Below are positions 52,173 to 64,000 of a stretch of DNA of 64,000 nucleotides, one piece after another (position 1 is the stretch's first letter; each line of letters opens with the position of its first letter). This stretch comes from Heligmosomoides polygyrus polygyrus (lineage: Eukaryota; Nematoda; Chromadorea; Rhabditida; Heligmosomidae): contig OX377205.1 in the NCBI GenBank assembly GCA_947396885.1, forward strand, positions 28,769,899 through 28,833,898, given 5' to 3'. A program made the position numbers and the translations under genes. The notes under the pieces are model-generated. The model ran no database searches. It was not told the origin of the DNA and saw nothing but the letters and a program-made list of their open reading frames with translations.

Positions 52173-54714
52173 GTATTTTCTTCTATCATGGATAGCAAAT
52201 CGATTCTATCTCACTCGGAACACAATGTGCCATGCCTTATGTTGTGCCTTATTTTTTGGTTTGCCTTATTACTCCTTCGCCTCCTTTCTGTGCTATTTGG
52301 TGTCCACATTACTCTTATTCTACTACGTTATCTTCTGCATTTTCTAGACTCCAAGCTCCAAGCTATCAGGTCTCAAACTGTATTCATCCTATTTGGTCAC
52401 ATAATATTTCGTCTTCGGCTTATTCCATTCCTATTTTGTTTGCAGCGTTTTTTCAAGCCTATTGCCCAAGCAACAAAACACGAAGGTTGAAAATAATTGC
52501 AGGAACATTTTAAATTAGTATTGATTATGATAATATGGGAAAACATTCGAGTATATCGAACTATAAACTCTAAAATATAATACATAAAAAAGCTAAAACT
52601 GACCTGTAGGTGATTTTGAGCTTCAAGTATTCTTTATCTAATTTGCATGCGTCATCTGTGGTTCGTATGTATTTTGCTCGGGCGTTAGATTTATACTAGC
52701 ATTAGGTTGTCTATGACATACTGGGGTCAGTTACATGCGGCATTGTTGTGTTATCTTGCAGCAGCTCAAAAAGACCAGTTCGATGAAATCTACTACCAGA
52801 TTCCAACTTGCAAGTAGCTTGTTTAACATTTTTTGAGTAGGTGCCGGTTTGCTATCCTGATAGTCTTCAGTTAGCTCCATTCGCCAATTTTCTAGTTACG
52901 AATATTTGGACCCGATCGTAAAGTACCGGAAGCAGTTTTTACATCCTCTTTTACGCATTTATATTTCTTCTGTAGAAAGTTTTTCCAATGTCGACTTTTT
53001 GTTATTGTTATTTTATTGGGAAGCCATCAACGTACCGTTTCATTCTTGATAGCCCTCAAAGCGAAGAACATCGAGCGGCTGGTTGACTCTGCCTACACTT
53101 TTTAATGAACACGTAGCGGTTTTCAATTTTGCGTTGCCGCATAGACAGACGAACTCTAACTTATGATTAGTGTACTACGATCTGCACACAGCATTCTTAT
53201 TGAAGTTGTTTTCGAATGGCTGAAGGTCCCTCTTCAAAGTGCTGCATAGAATTGAAAAACTCCCCTGGTTAAAGTTTTTTTTATATTGCTCCTCAGGTGT
53301 CGGAAGCTTCGACAGTGGGGCAGTCGTGGTTTAATTCGCTCGAGCAGTAGCCTTTCCAAAAGAAAGAGGACGGCGAAAGCCTAATTTAACATACAGGAAG
53401 AGTCGTGCAAAGGCTTTTATCCACTTTCAATTAGCATTAGAGCACTCAGCGCTGAGAGCTTTGCATAAATAAATGAAAATGAAATTTTTGTGCCATGTAT
53501 TTTCGTTTTGTTATACCCCATAGAACTTCGTGGAACAACACTCGTAATAGAACGTCAGCAGCTTTTAAATATGTAGCCTTCCTGAAAATGAGTTGATTGC
53601 GTGTGAAGCACTTTTCTGTCATTCTTGCTAGTATTCCTAATGTACTAGCGTGTGGTAACGCTGGCGGAGAAGAAGCCGGCTGTCGCGTGCTCTTCGAATC
53701 GAACAAACTCTCTTCGTCCTCCCCCCCCCCCTCCCCGACCAAGTCGTCCACCTATTCCATCCCTCCGTGGTTGTATATTTGTTACTAGTCCATGTCTGAA
53801 TAGCAAAAACACTGATTTGTTCAACTGCTATCCTCCGATAATTGGTATGGGAAATAAGCATTCAAACTGCCCCAGGCATGACAAAGCGTGGCGCGGCGCA
53901 TCCCCGAGAAGGATTGGCTAGCTCCAATTCTAAATCTTTTCATCCTTATTTATCGCTAAGTGAAGCACATAAAAATGTAAATAACAAAGTAGTTTTGCAG
54001 CATTTGGGCGCACTCACCTCTTTTGCTTGAATTTCTTTTTGGCTAGCATTCCGCGATTTCTCACATATTTGCATCGACAATAACCTCTTCGTGCTACTAT
54101 TGCTACGTTGTAAAACTATCGGCACATGAAAGCGTTTCTTGAATTACGACTTGATGATCCATAAACCTGTCGAACAACTTTATCATTGAAAAGGAGAAAT
54201 ATGTCTCACGTTCAACAAATTAAAAAGGCGCACAGATCGGTCGCTCCACAGCGACACTGAAAAAAAAATTTCTGTACGCGTTCCTTCACAAACGAAATCA
54301 CGGTATCCAGGAGCATGAGATTGACATTGCGACCATTAGTCTAATCTACCAACGTTCGGGTAGCTCGGCCTTGTTCGAGAACGATTCTCTCAACTTATTC
54401 ATCCGATACTCTTCTCGAACAAATTTAATCGTTTGTTCAACTGAATCGGAAGTTGAAAAATTGAAGCTACTCATATGTTCTTATTAGAAAAAGTGCTTCG
54501 ACATGCCTATCGGCGTGCCTCGCACCTGCGCGACTCGAGCAGTTTCTCAACATCATTAGGCTAATAACTTTTCCATCTCTGGAATCGTAGCCAGTACAAT
54601 AGTATCTATGAATCAGATCTCCTCTCTGCGACTTTATTTTTTTATTTTTAGCACTCCTTGTGGAACTTTTTTCATTTCACATAGTGTTTTGGTTGACTGT
54701 GGTGGCTTTTTTAG
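52173..54714. other. Unassigned sequence
   Basis: No recognised element. There is a C-rich tract at 53720-53735. Short hydrophobic frames at 52188-52500 look like AT-rich noise. Confidence 0.4.
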
Positions 54715-54862
54715 GGAATGCGAAAATGTTGCACCACAGGAAAGTCGCACCGCAAATCACTGCGTCATCACTGCTCGGCAACTGTCGCAGGAGCAGCAGA
54801 TATGCAACACCTATTTGAGATCAGTTCGAAGTCGCGTTCAGTGTCAAACGTCTTGTCGCTAG
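54715..54862 (+). CDS. Candidate terminal exon of a Cys-rich protein
   Basis: Acceptor GCTTTTTTAG, then ECENVAPQESRTANHC, VITARQLSQEQQICNTYL and RSVRSRVQCQTSCR, stop. The cysteines have regular spacing (x14, x13, x12, x3), suggesting a secreted, disulfide-bonded segment. No upstream exon could be joined. Family not recognised. Confidence 0.3.
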
Positions 54863-54906
54863 TGCCTACAATATATTGGATCCGATCGAAAATCTTTGTA
54901 TAATAG

Positions 54907-55080
54907 GACTCGGATAAGGGCGATTCTGCAGACCCTGGATTTTTTGGATGACTCGGACAATGGCGATTTTGCAGACCCCGGATTTTCGGATGATTCGGAT
55001 AATGGCAACTTTGCAGACCCCGGATTTCGGATGATTCGGATAATGGCAATTTTGCGAACTCCGGATTTTTCTCCGGACTG
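54907..55080. repeat. 41-43-bp minisatellite
   Basis: Four units of GATTCGGATAATGGCAATTT.TGCAGACCCCGGATTTTCG start at 54907, 54950, 54992 and 55033. A related unit appears alone at about 57540-57612. The repeat ends with the palindromic CGGATATCCG. Confidence 0.9.
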
Positions 55081-56529
55081 TCCGAATCGGATATCCGTCT
55101 CATGAACGCAAGACGCAGTTTATCAGAATACCACCGTTCCTTAAAGAGGAACCCATAACAAGTCATTTAACAACAACAATGCATGTATGGAAATACTCTC
55201 ACTTCTCGTCGAGGAAGGAAATATCAAAGAGCTGGATCATTCACCTCTTAAACATTAACGAAAAGCTGAAGAAAGAGATTAACTATGCGTTCGTGTGTTG
55301 GTTTGTGTTGCTTTCAAACCGGTGGTGCGTCCTGGAGTCGAAACAGTAACCAAATTGGATTCTTTTTTCTTTTCTTGAAACGATGTACTGCCGAATAGCG
55401 TACGTCCACAAAGGTTCCATGAGTGTTTGAGTAAAGAATCAAATTCCAAACCCGAAACATGCTTATCTTTTCCCCTAATAATCATTGGTCTCACCTGGAG
55501 CATCTAATCTAGATCCGAGGTCTATAAGCACTCTTAGGCTGCTAACAATGCGCTCCATAGGGGACATTGGATCTATCCTAGTCGGAGAAAGGCATGTGGT
55601 GTCTTGCCTCTCCAATCCCCTCCTCCGAGTTTGTTTCAGAGTATGAGCTGCTGCCAAATGATACAATGGTACCCATGCGAACTCAGAGCGTGGGTGTCGT
55701 GTCGTGAATGTTGAACGCAACTGTAGCCTTGACTCCGCTCCCTCCTAAATGGGATAGACCTGGAACATTCAATAAGACCGGTTAAGTGCTATGAGTGGCA
55801 AAATCTCTGACATCTTACTCGTCAGCTGGGTTGATTGCGTTTAAAATACTTTTTTCCTATTTACAGAGAGATTTTGCACAAACTTCGATTTGTTACACTA
55901 GTAATGTTTGAAAATTCATCTTAGTAATAATACGAATACAAGGATTTTTTATTGTTATATGTTGCTGAAAAGGAGTCGCATGCTGCCTTGCCCGCTATCT
56001 AAATTCGTTAAAGGCAACTCAGTTATTACTACCATTATGGATTTATGTATATTTATGAAAAATCAGACGAATTAATGAGTTTTGAGTCATTTTCGTTTCG
56101 GTGTTTCGTATTCCGTTTTTGTTTTATTTTTATTAATTTATATGTGAAGTTCACGCGAAATGTAAACAATTCATGAGGATACTAAAAGAACTGTCAAAAA
56201 ACATCTCGAAAGAGGAACATGATGAACAAGAAGATAGATTGAAAACATAGATTTCTGCACTCATAAAAAGATAAGCAATCACGCGTTTCAAAAATGTCTG
56301 TTTAAACGCCTTTTGAATTTTCTTAAGGAGTCAGGAATTGGAGATGCCTTCGATGAAATTGATGAATTTGATGAATTCGGGACCAGCCCTTTGTGTAAAA
56401 AACGTGGCACGCAGGGAAGTCCTAGATCTTGGAAAATGAAGCATTGCCTATGCACCCTGGTGGTGGAACGCAAAATCGTGTAGAACTGTTCCATGATTAG
56501 ACCCTTACATTGAACTCCTTCCTTCCTTA
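55081..56529. other. Unassigned sequence
   Basis: Nothing recognised on either strand. Confidence 0.4.
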
Positions 56530-57000
56530 TTGACCCTAAGCTATCTTTTAATTCTCACGATGATGTATCCAGTGAAACCAATAGAACTATCCACAACATA
56601 TTCAAATCCTTGCGCAATGATTCAATGAAACATTTAGTTTCAGCGTATAAGTTCTATGTACGACCACAACTTGAACATGTAGAACCGTATGTAATCCGTT
56701 CTCAGGTCGCAACATAATAAAACCTGAAGCAGTGCAGAACAACTTTACTAGCTGTAGAAGCTGTGGATAAGGCTTCATGGGTATGAGTACTCCACCATAC
56801 CCCCTGTACGCAGTAAAAATTTTGATATCTCGTCGCTTGCTATTCGAAGAAAAAGGTATGACCCCATCATGAGCTACAAAATCCACCCATTTTTAAGCTC
56901 TTACGTTCCGTATTCCTCCGCATTCCACTTTTCTTTTTCAATTAATTCGTCACATCCCTGATTCCAAGATGAAATTTTCTAAGATGCGGGCCTCCCAAAA
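56530..57000 (+). mobile_element. CR1-like C-terminal remnant
   Basis: DPKLSFNSHDDVSSE and TNRTIHNIFKSLRNDSMKHL (56534-56634), then VSAYKFYVRPQLEHVEP and, in another frame, KPEAVQNNFTSCRSCG and SRRLLFEEKGM. These are in the order seen at the end of CR1-type RT proteins. It is truncated at both ends. Confidence 0.75.
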
Positions 57001-59270
57001 TGCCATTATCAAATGATGCAAATTGAGTGGGGGAGGTCATCGTGTATTCTGTGATTTTCCTCCTTCACAAGAATGGACATGAATGCCTAATTACATCAGA
57101 AATGGTCTAACACAGTTCATCAAATGGTATACACACAAGTGTTGAATAACATTTTCTATTTTCATGTAGCACAGTGCGGTATGGGGCTCTTCAACATGGT
57201 AACCCTTCGACCCCATTTGCGCCGAATGCTACACAATATGAAATAACGAAGTGCCGATCGGAGGGCGTGCGTAATCCATTCATTCCCTTAGTCTCTCCCC
57301 CAGGAGCAACATGGTATTTGAAGGAAAAGATGCCAAGATCAACGTAACGCTAGCAGCGTGCTAAGTGTATTCAACGTCATTACGACACTATTCCACAATG
57401 GGGCACGAAAACGTATGACTCAGCAGCGTGCCCGCCCGCGAAATTCGTTTTGAATGTGCTTTTATCCGAGGTGCGCGATTTCAAAATGGAGCAAGAAATT
57501 GAATGGGTTATCCGAATTTATACGATTTTATCCGAAGGGTCCGGATTTTTGGATGATTCGGATAAGGGCAATTTCGCGGTGGCCGAATGATGATTCGGAT
57601 CGGGATATCCGAAAATGATTCATTGAAAATGATTCCAATGTATAGTGCCCACTGCGACCTGTTATCCTTACCTTATAAAATCGCTTCAACACAGATCCTC
57701 TACTTATGCAGTTATTCCTTCCTAGTGAAATAAATGCCCTTTTTGTAGACCTTAGTATGTTAGATTCCTGCGGTAGCTTCTCTTAGATCGGTTAAGTAGT
57801 TTCGTGGTATTAGGCCGTCCAACGGCCCCCTTACCGTTCCACGCTCAACAACGGCGTTATCTCAATATGGCTCGTGATGCCCCACTGGTTTGTGCTAACA
57901 GCGATTTCATTCCTTACCATTAGATTGTTCGAAAACCCCGAGGTTCTCGGTCTTTTGATCTTCTGAGTAGCGACTTACGCTGGAGAACGTCTAAGCGTCG
58001 TGCACCTTTTTTCTTCTACTCTCAGATAAAACGCCGATCGATAGCTTCTACCACGTTAATATATAGTATGATTACAAAAATCGTTTTTGTTTGGAAAAAA
58101 TAGAGTAACTCAATTCCACTCTGGACGTGCCACTGTCTGCGAAACCATGTCCAGTGCTATTATTTAGGAACTCAAATGCACGGAATACCTGGATTATTGC
58201 CTCACGGAATCGAGTCGGACCTTAGCCAATGACGATACGACCGCATGCTCTACATAGAGGGATAGTTGCCTTGGCACAGCGGTAGGCAACAGAGGAGGCG
58301 GGGTTTGAGAGTGGGCGGGCAGGCACATTGCTGTGGCCCTATTTGAATGATCAGTTTTTCTTCAAAGACGTCTCATTGCAATCGTGTCTTGGGATTCTCC
58401 AACATTCCTTCTTCAAGGAAACCTGCGAAACAAATCATGCCATATCGTATTCGCTGCTTGGAACAGTTCCCTAGACACTGGTGAACAAGCCAGTTTTCAT
58501 TTTGAGGTTGATGGGATGATACCAGAAATGGTTCACTGTCTTTTCATCCTATGCGCAGTGCATACTTCGATAGACGGAAAGCTGAGAAGTCTAATAGTAG
58601 GCGACATACACAAACCTTCCAGTGGTGTACGATACGTGTGTCACCTTTTTTTGGCTCTCCTACTTTCTGTTACTTTTCAGCTTCTCAAACTAAGCGCATC
58701 AAAGGACTCATTCTTGCTCGTTTTTAGCCGACCGTAGCCTACTGTATAGTTGAACAAAGTATGATAGCCCTTCTTGTTGTGGTAAGTCGCTTTAGTTTCA
58801 TGTTTTGCCCATAAGGCCAATGATCGAGTGCATTTTAAGGTAACTGCTATAATCCGCGTAGGAAACTGTGCTGCGTCATCAACAGACTTATGTAAGTCAC
58901 GCAATACTTACTTTTAAAGGATGGAGGGTAGAACATATGTGTAGGCAGTACGACGAAGATTTTCTGAAATTGAATCACCGTTTACGTTAAGCCGCGGATA
59001 GATGAAGCAGTTTTTAATGCAGCATCTTATTTCTAGCAGTAGTTGAAGAATTTCTATTTTTTTTTTCTAGAATTTCTTGTGAAGTTATGACCGTTTAAAC
59101 GGTTCTCATTATTTGCTAAATAATAGAATTTATTCAGTTCCAACAACTAAAAAGGTTCAATCGCAAATGGTTTTATAAATCCTTACCATCCTTACCAACT
59201 TCGAAATGGATGCGATGAAGTTCTTAAGCTTGTTTTGAAGCGCTACGAAGAAAAATTCTTAAAAGGAAAG
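57001..59270. other. Unassigned sequence
   Basis: Contains one minisatellite-like unit at 57540-57612 and a 117-codon open frame (58384-58737) of unknown nature with a donor-like CCAGTG|GTGTAC. No supported gene. Confidence 0.4.
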
Positions 59271-59645
59271 ATCTGAAGCGTATATCTGATCGGGCGGAAG
59301 CGAGCCACGTAGAAAGATCACCACCCTTCAACTAACATGGAGCTGCTGTTATTTTTACAAAGTCGTTGAACCAAACGAGTAAGAAATCCTCAAAGCTCAC
59401 TGCAGAGCCGCAGCAGCTGGGCCGGAATGCCTTGGCGTGTGTCACTTGTAGCTGCTACTAGGCAGCGGTTCAGGACTCAGCATATATTATTGGCGCGGCT
59501 GCGTGGTAGCGCCGCCAAGGATTCGGTTCCCGTGCAGACCACGGTTTTGCATTTTTCCAGCCTGCCGGAGATTTGAAAGTTGGCAGAGAATGCCTGCACA
59601 ATTGTGAAGCATTTTTCTCAAACTTTTCAGCTGTACGCTGCTACA
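59271..59645 (+). repeat. tRNA-like SINE candidate, copy 1
   Basis: Starts CTGAAGCGTATATCTGA and ends CAGCTGTACGCTG. Start, middle and end blocks align with 62938-63296. The interior has a tRNA-like part with a B-box-like GGTTCCCGTGC (about 59527). Confidence 0.6.
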
Positions 59646-59924
59646 TTATTGGGAAGTGTTTATTACAAGTATTCTTGAGCATAAATCTATGAGAAAGATT
59701 AAAACACGGCAAATCGAACTATGTTCCCTTTTTTCAGCATTCCTTCTTCCCATAGATGACGGTTAGCAGCACTATTATTCTCATGTCTTGGACAGCCTTC
59801 TATGGCCCGATGGCATCGTAGCAATTTCACGACAAGAGCTCATATCATAAAAACAGAAGCTCCATGGCGAAGAATTCTTAGAGTACCCTGAACAACGAAA
59901 GCGACGTTTTTGATGCGTTTCAAG

Positions 59925-60846
59925 TACAGGATGAACCAAATTGACGTGGACAAGATTTTTTCTTCATAATTATAAAACAACCAACAACTCGAGAAAACGT
60001 CAACTAAATTAGAACAACACAAACATTAGTGTACGTCATGTTCAACTGGTTTCGTAGTGGCTTCCCTTGGAGCGGATGCAGAGGGCCAAACGTTTCGAGA
60101 ATTTTTCGACGATGGGCCGCAGGTCGTACCTGGTAACAGATTATGTTCACGGATGAGAAGCTGTTCGCCGTGAAGAAAGCGCACAATCGCCAGAATGGTA
60201 GAATGGGGTCTACAGAAACTCCAAGCACCTCTGCTATCGTCCAAAACCGACAATCTGTCATGGTTTGGGGCGGAATCTGCGCCAGCGGCAAGACCCCTGG
60301 TTTTTGTTGACAAAGGAGTGAAAAGCGACGAAGATGTGTACCAGCGAGATATTCTTGAGTCCGTAGTTCTTCCTTGGGCCCACCAGCACTTCGGTGATGC
60401 CCACTGGATGTTCCAACACGACTCTGCACCCGCACATGGTGCGAAGAGTGCGTAGGCGTGGTGCAAGGTCAACTTCCCCGACTTCATCACGCCTTCGGAA
60501 TGGCCGCCGTATTCCCCGGATTTGAATCCGATGGAGTACAGTGTGTGGGCATTTCAGAGGCTAGGCTCGGCGTCAAACGCCACCGCAGTTTCGAGTCCCT
60601 GAAGGAATCCTTGCCCCAGGAGTGGGGTGGTTGTCTCCTGATGACCTGCGGCCCATCGACGAAAAATTCGCGAAACGTTTGGCCTTCTGCATCCGCTACA
60701 AGGGCGGGGGTCGTTTCGAAAGCACTTAAACATGATGTGCCCTAATGTTCGTATTGTTGTAATTTAGTAGTCGTTTTCTCGAATTGTTGCTTGTTTTATA
60801 ATTATGATAAAAAAGTCTTGTCTACGTTATTTTGGTTCACCCTGTA
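59925..60846 (+). mobile_element. Tc1/mariner-superfamily element with inverted duplicated 3' end
   Basis: Bounded by TACAGGATGAACCAAA (59925) and TTTGGTTCACCCTGTA (ending 60846), with TA at both ends. The left 201 bp (59925-60125) is the inverted copy of the right 204 bp (60643-60846), including the last roughly 25 codons of transposase. The N-terminal half of the transposase is absent. The structure is a long fold-back made from a DD37-type (maT-like) transposon. Confidence 0.88.
60143..60760 (+). pseudogene. Tc1/mariner (maT-like) transposase C-terminal part
   Basis: MFTDEKLFAVKKAHNRQN (first Asp) and QSVMVWGGICASGKTP, then after a frameshift LVFVDKGVKSDEDVYQRD, VVLPWAHQHFGDAHW, FQHDSAPAH (second Asp), WPPYSPDLNPMEYSVW and, near the end, IRETFGLLHPLQGRG. 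The spacing from the second to the third acidic residue is 37, as in DD37D elements, but the residue is Glu in PMEYSVW. Stops at about 60453 and beyond, plus frameshifts, disable it. Confidence 0.85.
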
Positions 60847-61229
60847 AACAGAAATTGGATCATCACCCACGGAATTTGGGTTTTTTTTTGTGGTTGAACG
60901 CTGCCAAGGCCCAAATTTTATTGGCAGTAACTTTGCAGTACTCGAGTTCAGATACTTGCCTCAATGAACAAGCACATAAGTTTCCGACCAATAAGGTTTT
61001 CAAAAGTTTTACGATTGAATTTTACATTTTCTTATGTTTTGTATTGTTTTTCTGCTGGCTACCGCAATTCACTGTATAGAACAAATATACATTTAAGTCG
61101 CCTCCATTCCATCTAGTAGGAGCGTGGACCATTCCAAATAAGAGATTCGTAAACGCCGGCCTATCCTTTTTACCGTCTAGCGTGCCGTCATTCCATTGCG
61201 CTCTTCCAGATACATAGCTGTTCTTATTG

Positions 61230-61560
61230 TTGCTGCCAAAAATTGCTCGATGCCTTGGCGATTGCGTGGTTTGGCAAGCCAGCAGAAATATTGCTTACCA
61301 TCACGCCTCTCGAGTTCCTAGTTGAGATCATCGTAATGAGCGGCCTTTGCAACGGTTACAGCCTTCCTAGTCGCCTTCCCGGTACAAACTTTATGTCGCC
61401 GCAGTCTGATAACACAGGAACGTATGGCACAGTCTTTTTTCTCTCGACATACTTCCTAAAGTCGTTAATTTACACGTGCCTGCTTCTCGATCTTGCGCCG
61501 TCCATGCTTTATAATGCCTAGTTTGGAACATGGATCTTGTAATATCGTATCGGTGGCACC
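61230..61560 (-). mobile_element. RTE-like fragment G
   Basis: On the plus strand, FLVEIIVMSGLCNGYSLPS and neighbours mirror the same antisense frame of copies A and B (ELSVDITIMSGFRNSNGF). The minus strand is therefore the linker region between endonuclease and RT of an A/B-type RTE element. Heavily decayed. Confidence 0.7.
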
Positions 61561-61604
61561 TTCCCATCAGGGACGAGTGGATTAACCCTTACTATACCTT
61601 TGTC

Positions 61605-61795
61605 CTTGGGAAAAAATTTCGAATTTCGAATGATCGAATAATATTCGTTTTTCAAAATTTAGAATTTCGAATGATCGAATAGTATTCGATCTCCAAAACT
61701 TCGAATTTTGAATGATCGAATATTATTCGATTCTCAAAATTTCGAATTTCGAATAATCGAATTTCGAATTGTCGAATATTCGAATAATCAAATGA
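61605..61795. repeat. 41-bp AT-rich palindromic minisatellite
   Basis: GAATTTCGAATGATCGAAT or variants start at 61621, 61662, 61703 and 61744, exactly 41 bp apart each time. The unit is rich in TTCGAA palindromes. It is preceded by CAGGGACGAGTGGATTAACC (61568), similar to the terminus at 31594. Confidence 0.95.
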
Positions 61796-62937
61796 ACACC
61801 TTACTTATTGTAGTCACCCAATGATTGGCATTTACTTATTTTTATTACCCACTGTAAACTTCGTTCGAGAGAGCGGGATATACAAAGGCTTCAGATTGTC
61901 ATAACTCTTGTACCAGTTGGTTAATTGCGAAAAGGATCGGTAATCATCAACTGTGGTACATCGATTTCTACCAATGGATCTCCTGTCCCATGGCCGACGT
62001 ACTCCCGCTACTCTTACGTTAAATCAGGGCTAATAGAGTGGAGTGTGTGAGTCCAGTGAGTGATAAGGGCTATTGAGGCTTAAGGCGACGAGCGAGGCGA
62101 GGGCGAGCTGAGGACCGAACCGAGGCTGTGGAAGCCGGTGTCCAGGCGCAGATGCCGCTGCTTAAGCGCCGCGAAGGCTGCTGCCATTTCCTTCACGAGA
62201 CCAAAAGACGGTGACAGAGGTATAATGGCAATGAAGCACCCTTGCTTTCTTAAGAATTCGTGCCCCGAGAAGAAAGAAACACCCTGGATAGGCACAGCTA
62301 GATTGTTATACATCTTGCTCCATAGGTTACTGTCTCCTTAGGTTATACCGAAGCTTTTATTTGGTAAAAGAAAGGCTAGCACGGTCGAAGAAGTAACACA
62401 AAGGCGACCTCGTGCAGAAGAGGCACATTGGAGGCTCATGAGTGGCATTCAATCTGCGTTCTGGCTCCGTTGAAGAGCATCGCGTCACATATAAGCAAAC
62501 GGATCCGAAGTCCATGCTTGGAATCTAATCTGATAAGACACTACGACTTGGACCTATTGCGAAAATGTGGATGGCTCGCTTTCATAGGGAACGAAGTATG
62601 AATGGCTCTTGTACTCCATAGCCATTGCTCCTCCTCTCTTCTTTAACGTCTCTGCTGGCAGAAAGCAGGAGCTTCCCAGGCTCCAGAAAGTGCTACCTCA
62701 TTACCGCAGCTCCTTCCGGCTTTACCGTTACGTCGTTGTGCTTGGCTAGAAATACAAAACGGAGATTCTCCGGTAGTATACCGAAGGCAATAGCGTCATT
62801 GAACAGCCATAACACGATTCATTTGTTATTCACGTGACTGGCCGCAGGAGGCTCGATGGCGTTGAAAGGAAGCAGGAGCGCAGCGGAGGTCCGCGCTTGC
62901 CCGCGCTTACCTCGCGTCGACTAACAAGAGAAGTGTC
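61796..62937. other. Unassigned sequence
   Basis: No recognised gene. A 77-codon minus-strand frame (62080-62313) has mixed composition but no family or splice support. Confidence 0.4.
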
Positions 62938-63296
62938 TGAAGCGTATATGTCTGAGCGGGAAGAGCGAGTTATATAGGGAGAATCAGCACCCCTCAATTA
63001 GTATAAAAGTGTTTTAGTTCTTTGCCAAGAAAAAACTCAAGGAGTACGGGGTCGTTGTAGTTACAATGTAATGGGCGCCTCACGAGTTCGACGGTCCTGT
63101 ATGTCCGCGATGCCTCTGCCGCAAGCGGGTCGCAGCGCAATGGATAGAGACGTTGTTTCATGCGAGGGAGATCGAGGGTTCAATTCTCCTGCACTGATGC
63201 ACTTTTGCATTTCAACTGATTGTTGAGATTGGATGAAATCTGACGTCTATACCATTTCAGAGGTTCTCTACTAATTTTTACAGCTGCATGCTGTGG
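62938..63296 (+). repeat. tRNA-like SINE candidate, copy 2
   Basis: Shares start (CTGAAGCGTATATGTCTGA), interior and end (TTTTTACAGCTGCATGCTG) with copy 1. Its interior (63127-63200) reads like a tRNA-Arg: GCAGCGCAATGGATAG (A-box region) and GGGTTCAATTCTCC (B box), about 35 bp apart, sufficient for a pol III type 2 promoter. Confidence 0.6.
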
Positions 63297-64000
63297 TTCA
63301 ACATCGTTCAACATCAGTAATACACAGGCAGAACGTGCATGAAGGAGAAGCACTGATCACAATACGGACTGTGTATAAAGGCTACAGGCTTCTCAGTTTG
63401 TTTTCCTAGATGGACCGATGACCTCGGGAAAAACCATCCTGCTCGGATCTTCAAAGACCAGAAGTCGAGAGTGATGTCGCAAGTGGTTCAAATGAGAAAC
63501 GAGGTGTGCGAATCCCGCAAACTGACGTTAACGGCCATCGATACACTCTTTCCCTCATCTTTGGCTGTCAACTGGAAATCAGAGGGAGCTGAAGGTTTTC
63601 TAGAACTTACCACCAACAATGTCCGCCGATGCTGAGTGGTGATCCACCTACTTACACGGAAGTGTGGCCCACCTTTAGGCAAGGAAACTTCGAGGGAAGA
63701 AATCAGGCTGGCCAAACGGATGGCCAGCATACTCAAGGACTTCGAAGCACGTCAACTTGAAGTTGACGAAGACGAACAGCTGGAATTGGTGGAAGAAGAA
63801 GACTGGGATCCGCAAGATGAACTGATAGACGTGGAGATGCAAGCAAGAATTGGACATATGATAACGTTTTCGGGTGGAATGATTTCACTCCCACGTCATT
63901 GTGCACGACCCTCCTTTTGACCTGCAAAAAGGGACAACATTAGATGTCGAAGCTGCGGGTAGCTGAAGGAGAACGGATTTGTTATAATGACCTTGAAGAT
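63297..64000 (+). other. Window end; unidentified acidic ORF 63636-63920
   Basis: The frame 63636-63920 includes KETSREEIRLAKRMASILKD and QLEVDEDEQLELVEEEDW, then DPQDELIDVEMQARIG. It is strongly acidic with coding-like composition, possibly an exon or a transposon-derived protein. I do not recognise it. The rest is unassigned. Confidence 0.35.

Noticed and set aside
52188..52490. Hydrophobic frames as membrane protein
   Set aside because: Several overlapping frames in AT/T-rich DNA look equally hydrophobic, with no start or splice support.

Overview
The window looks like intron- and repeat-rich chromosomal DNA of a strongylid (hookworm-like) nematode. The evidence is a split CAP/ASP-type secreted-protein gene, RTE and CR1 non-LTR retrotransposons of the kind abundant in hookworms, mariner/Tc1 and Helitron debris, short AT-rich spliceosomal introns and no operon-like packing of ORFs. 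The species is inferred; nothing in the sequence names it. Almost every long ORF is part of a transposable element (TE) or the antisense of one.

Layout. 1-8860: a 200-N gap, an internally deleted RTE copy (minus strand), one candidate host exon, a decayed Helitron helicase into which a tRNA-like repeat has inserted, and a decayed mariner. 8861-11245: a fold-back repeat cluster and a CR1-like retrotransposon. 11284-24915: a multi-level nest. An RTE-like copy was first split by a 1.2-kb insertion ending in (AAAT)n. It was split again by a Ty3/Gypsy-type LTR element (12971-24474), which itself received a Penelope-like element (15341-18509, carrying an uninterrupted AT-rich 718-codon reverse transcriptase) and a full-length RTE element (21046-24177) with a 19-bp target-site duplication. 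24955-30190: CR1 and RTE remnants and a dispersed repeat pair. 30191-38231: mostly unassigned, with a TIR-bounded element, a hairpin repeat, and pyrimidine-rich and 41-42-bp minisatellites.

38352-48915 carries the only host gene I can assemble: at least five plus-strand exons of a CAP-domain (SCP/TAPS, Ancylostoma-secreted-protein-like) gene. All four junctions match in codon phase. Its last intron (5.75 kb) holds an RTE copy that is itself split by a second, nearly full-length RTE-like element flanked by a 12-bp duplication.

48916-64000 is mainly unassigned DNA with two candidate host exons, two long perfect or near-perfect hairpins, a CR1 3' remnant, two copies of a tRNA-like SINE candidate, a Tc1/mariner element whose 5' part has been replaced by an inverted copy of its own 3' end, and two more 41-43-bp minisatellites.

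The elements do not cooperate in a pathway. The window is best read as insertion stratigraphy around one host gene. The Penelope-like element is the most unusual component: it is AT-rich, its RT frame is unbroken while everything around it is broken, and it has a hammerhead-like structured 3' region.
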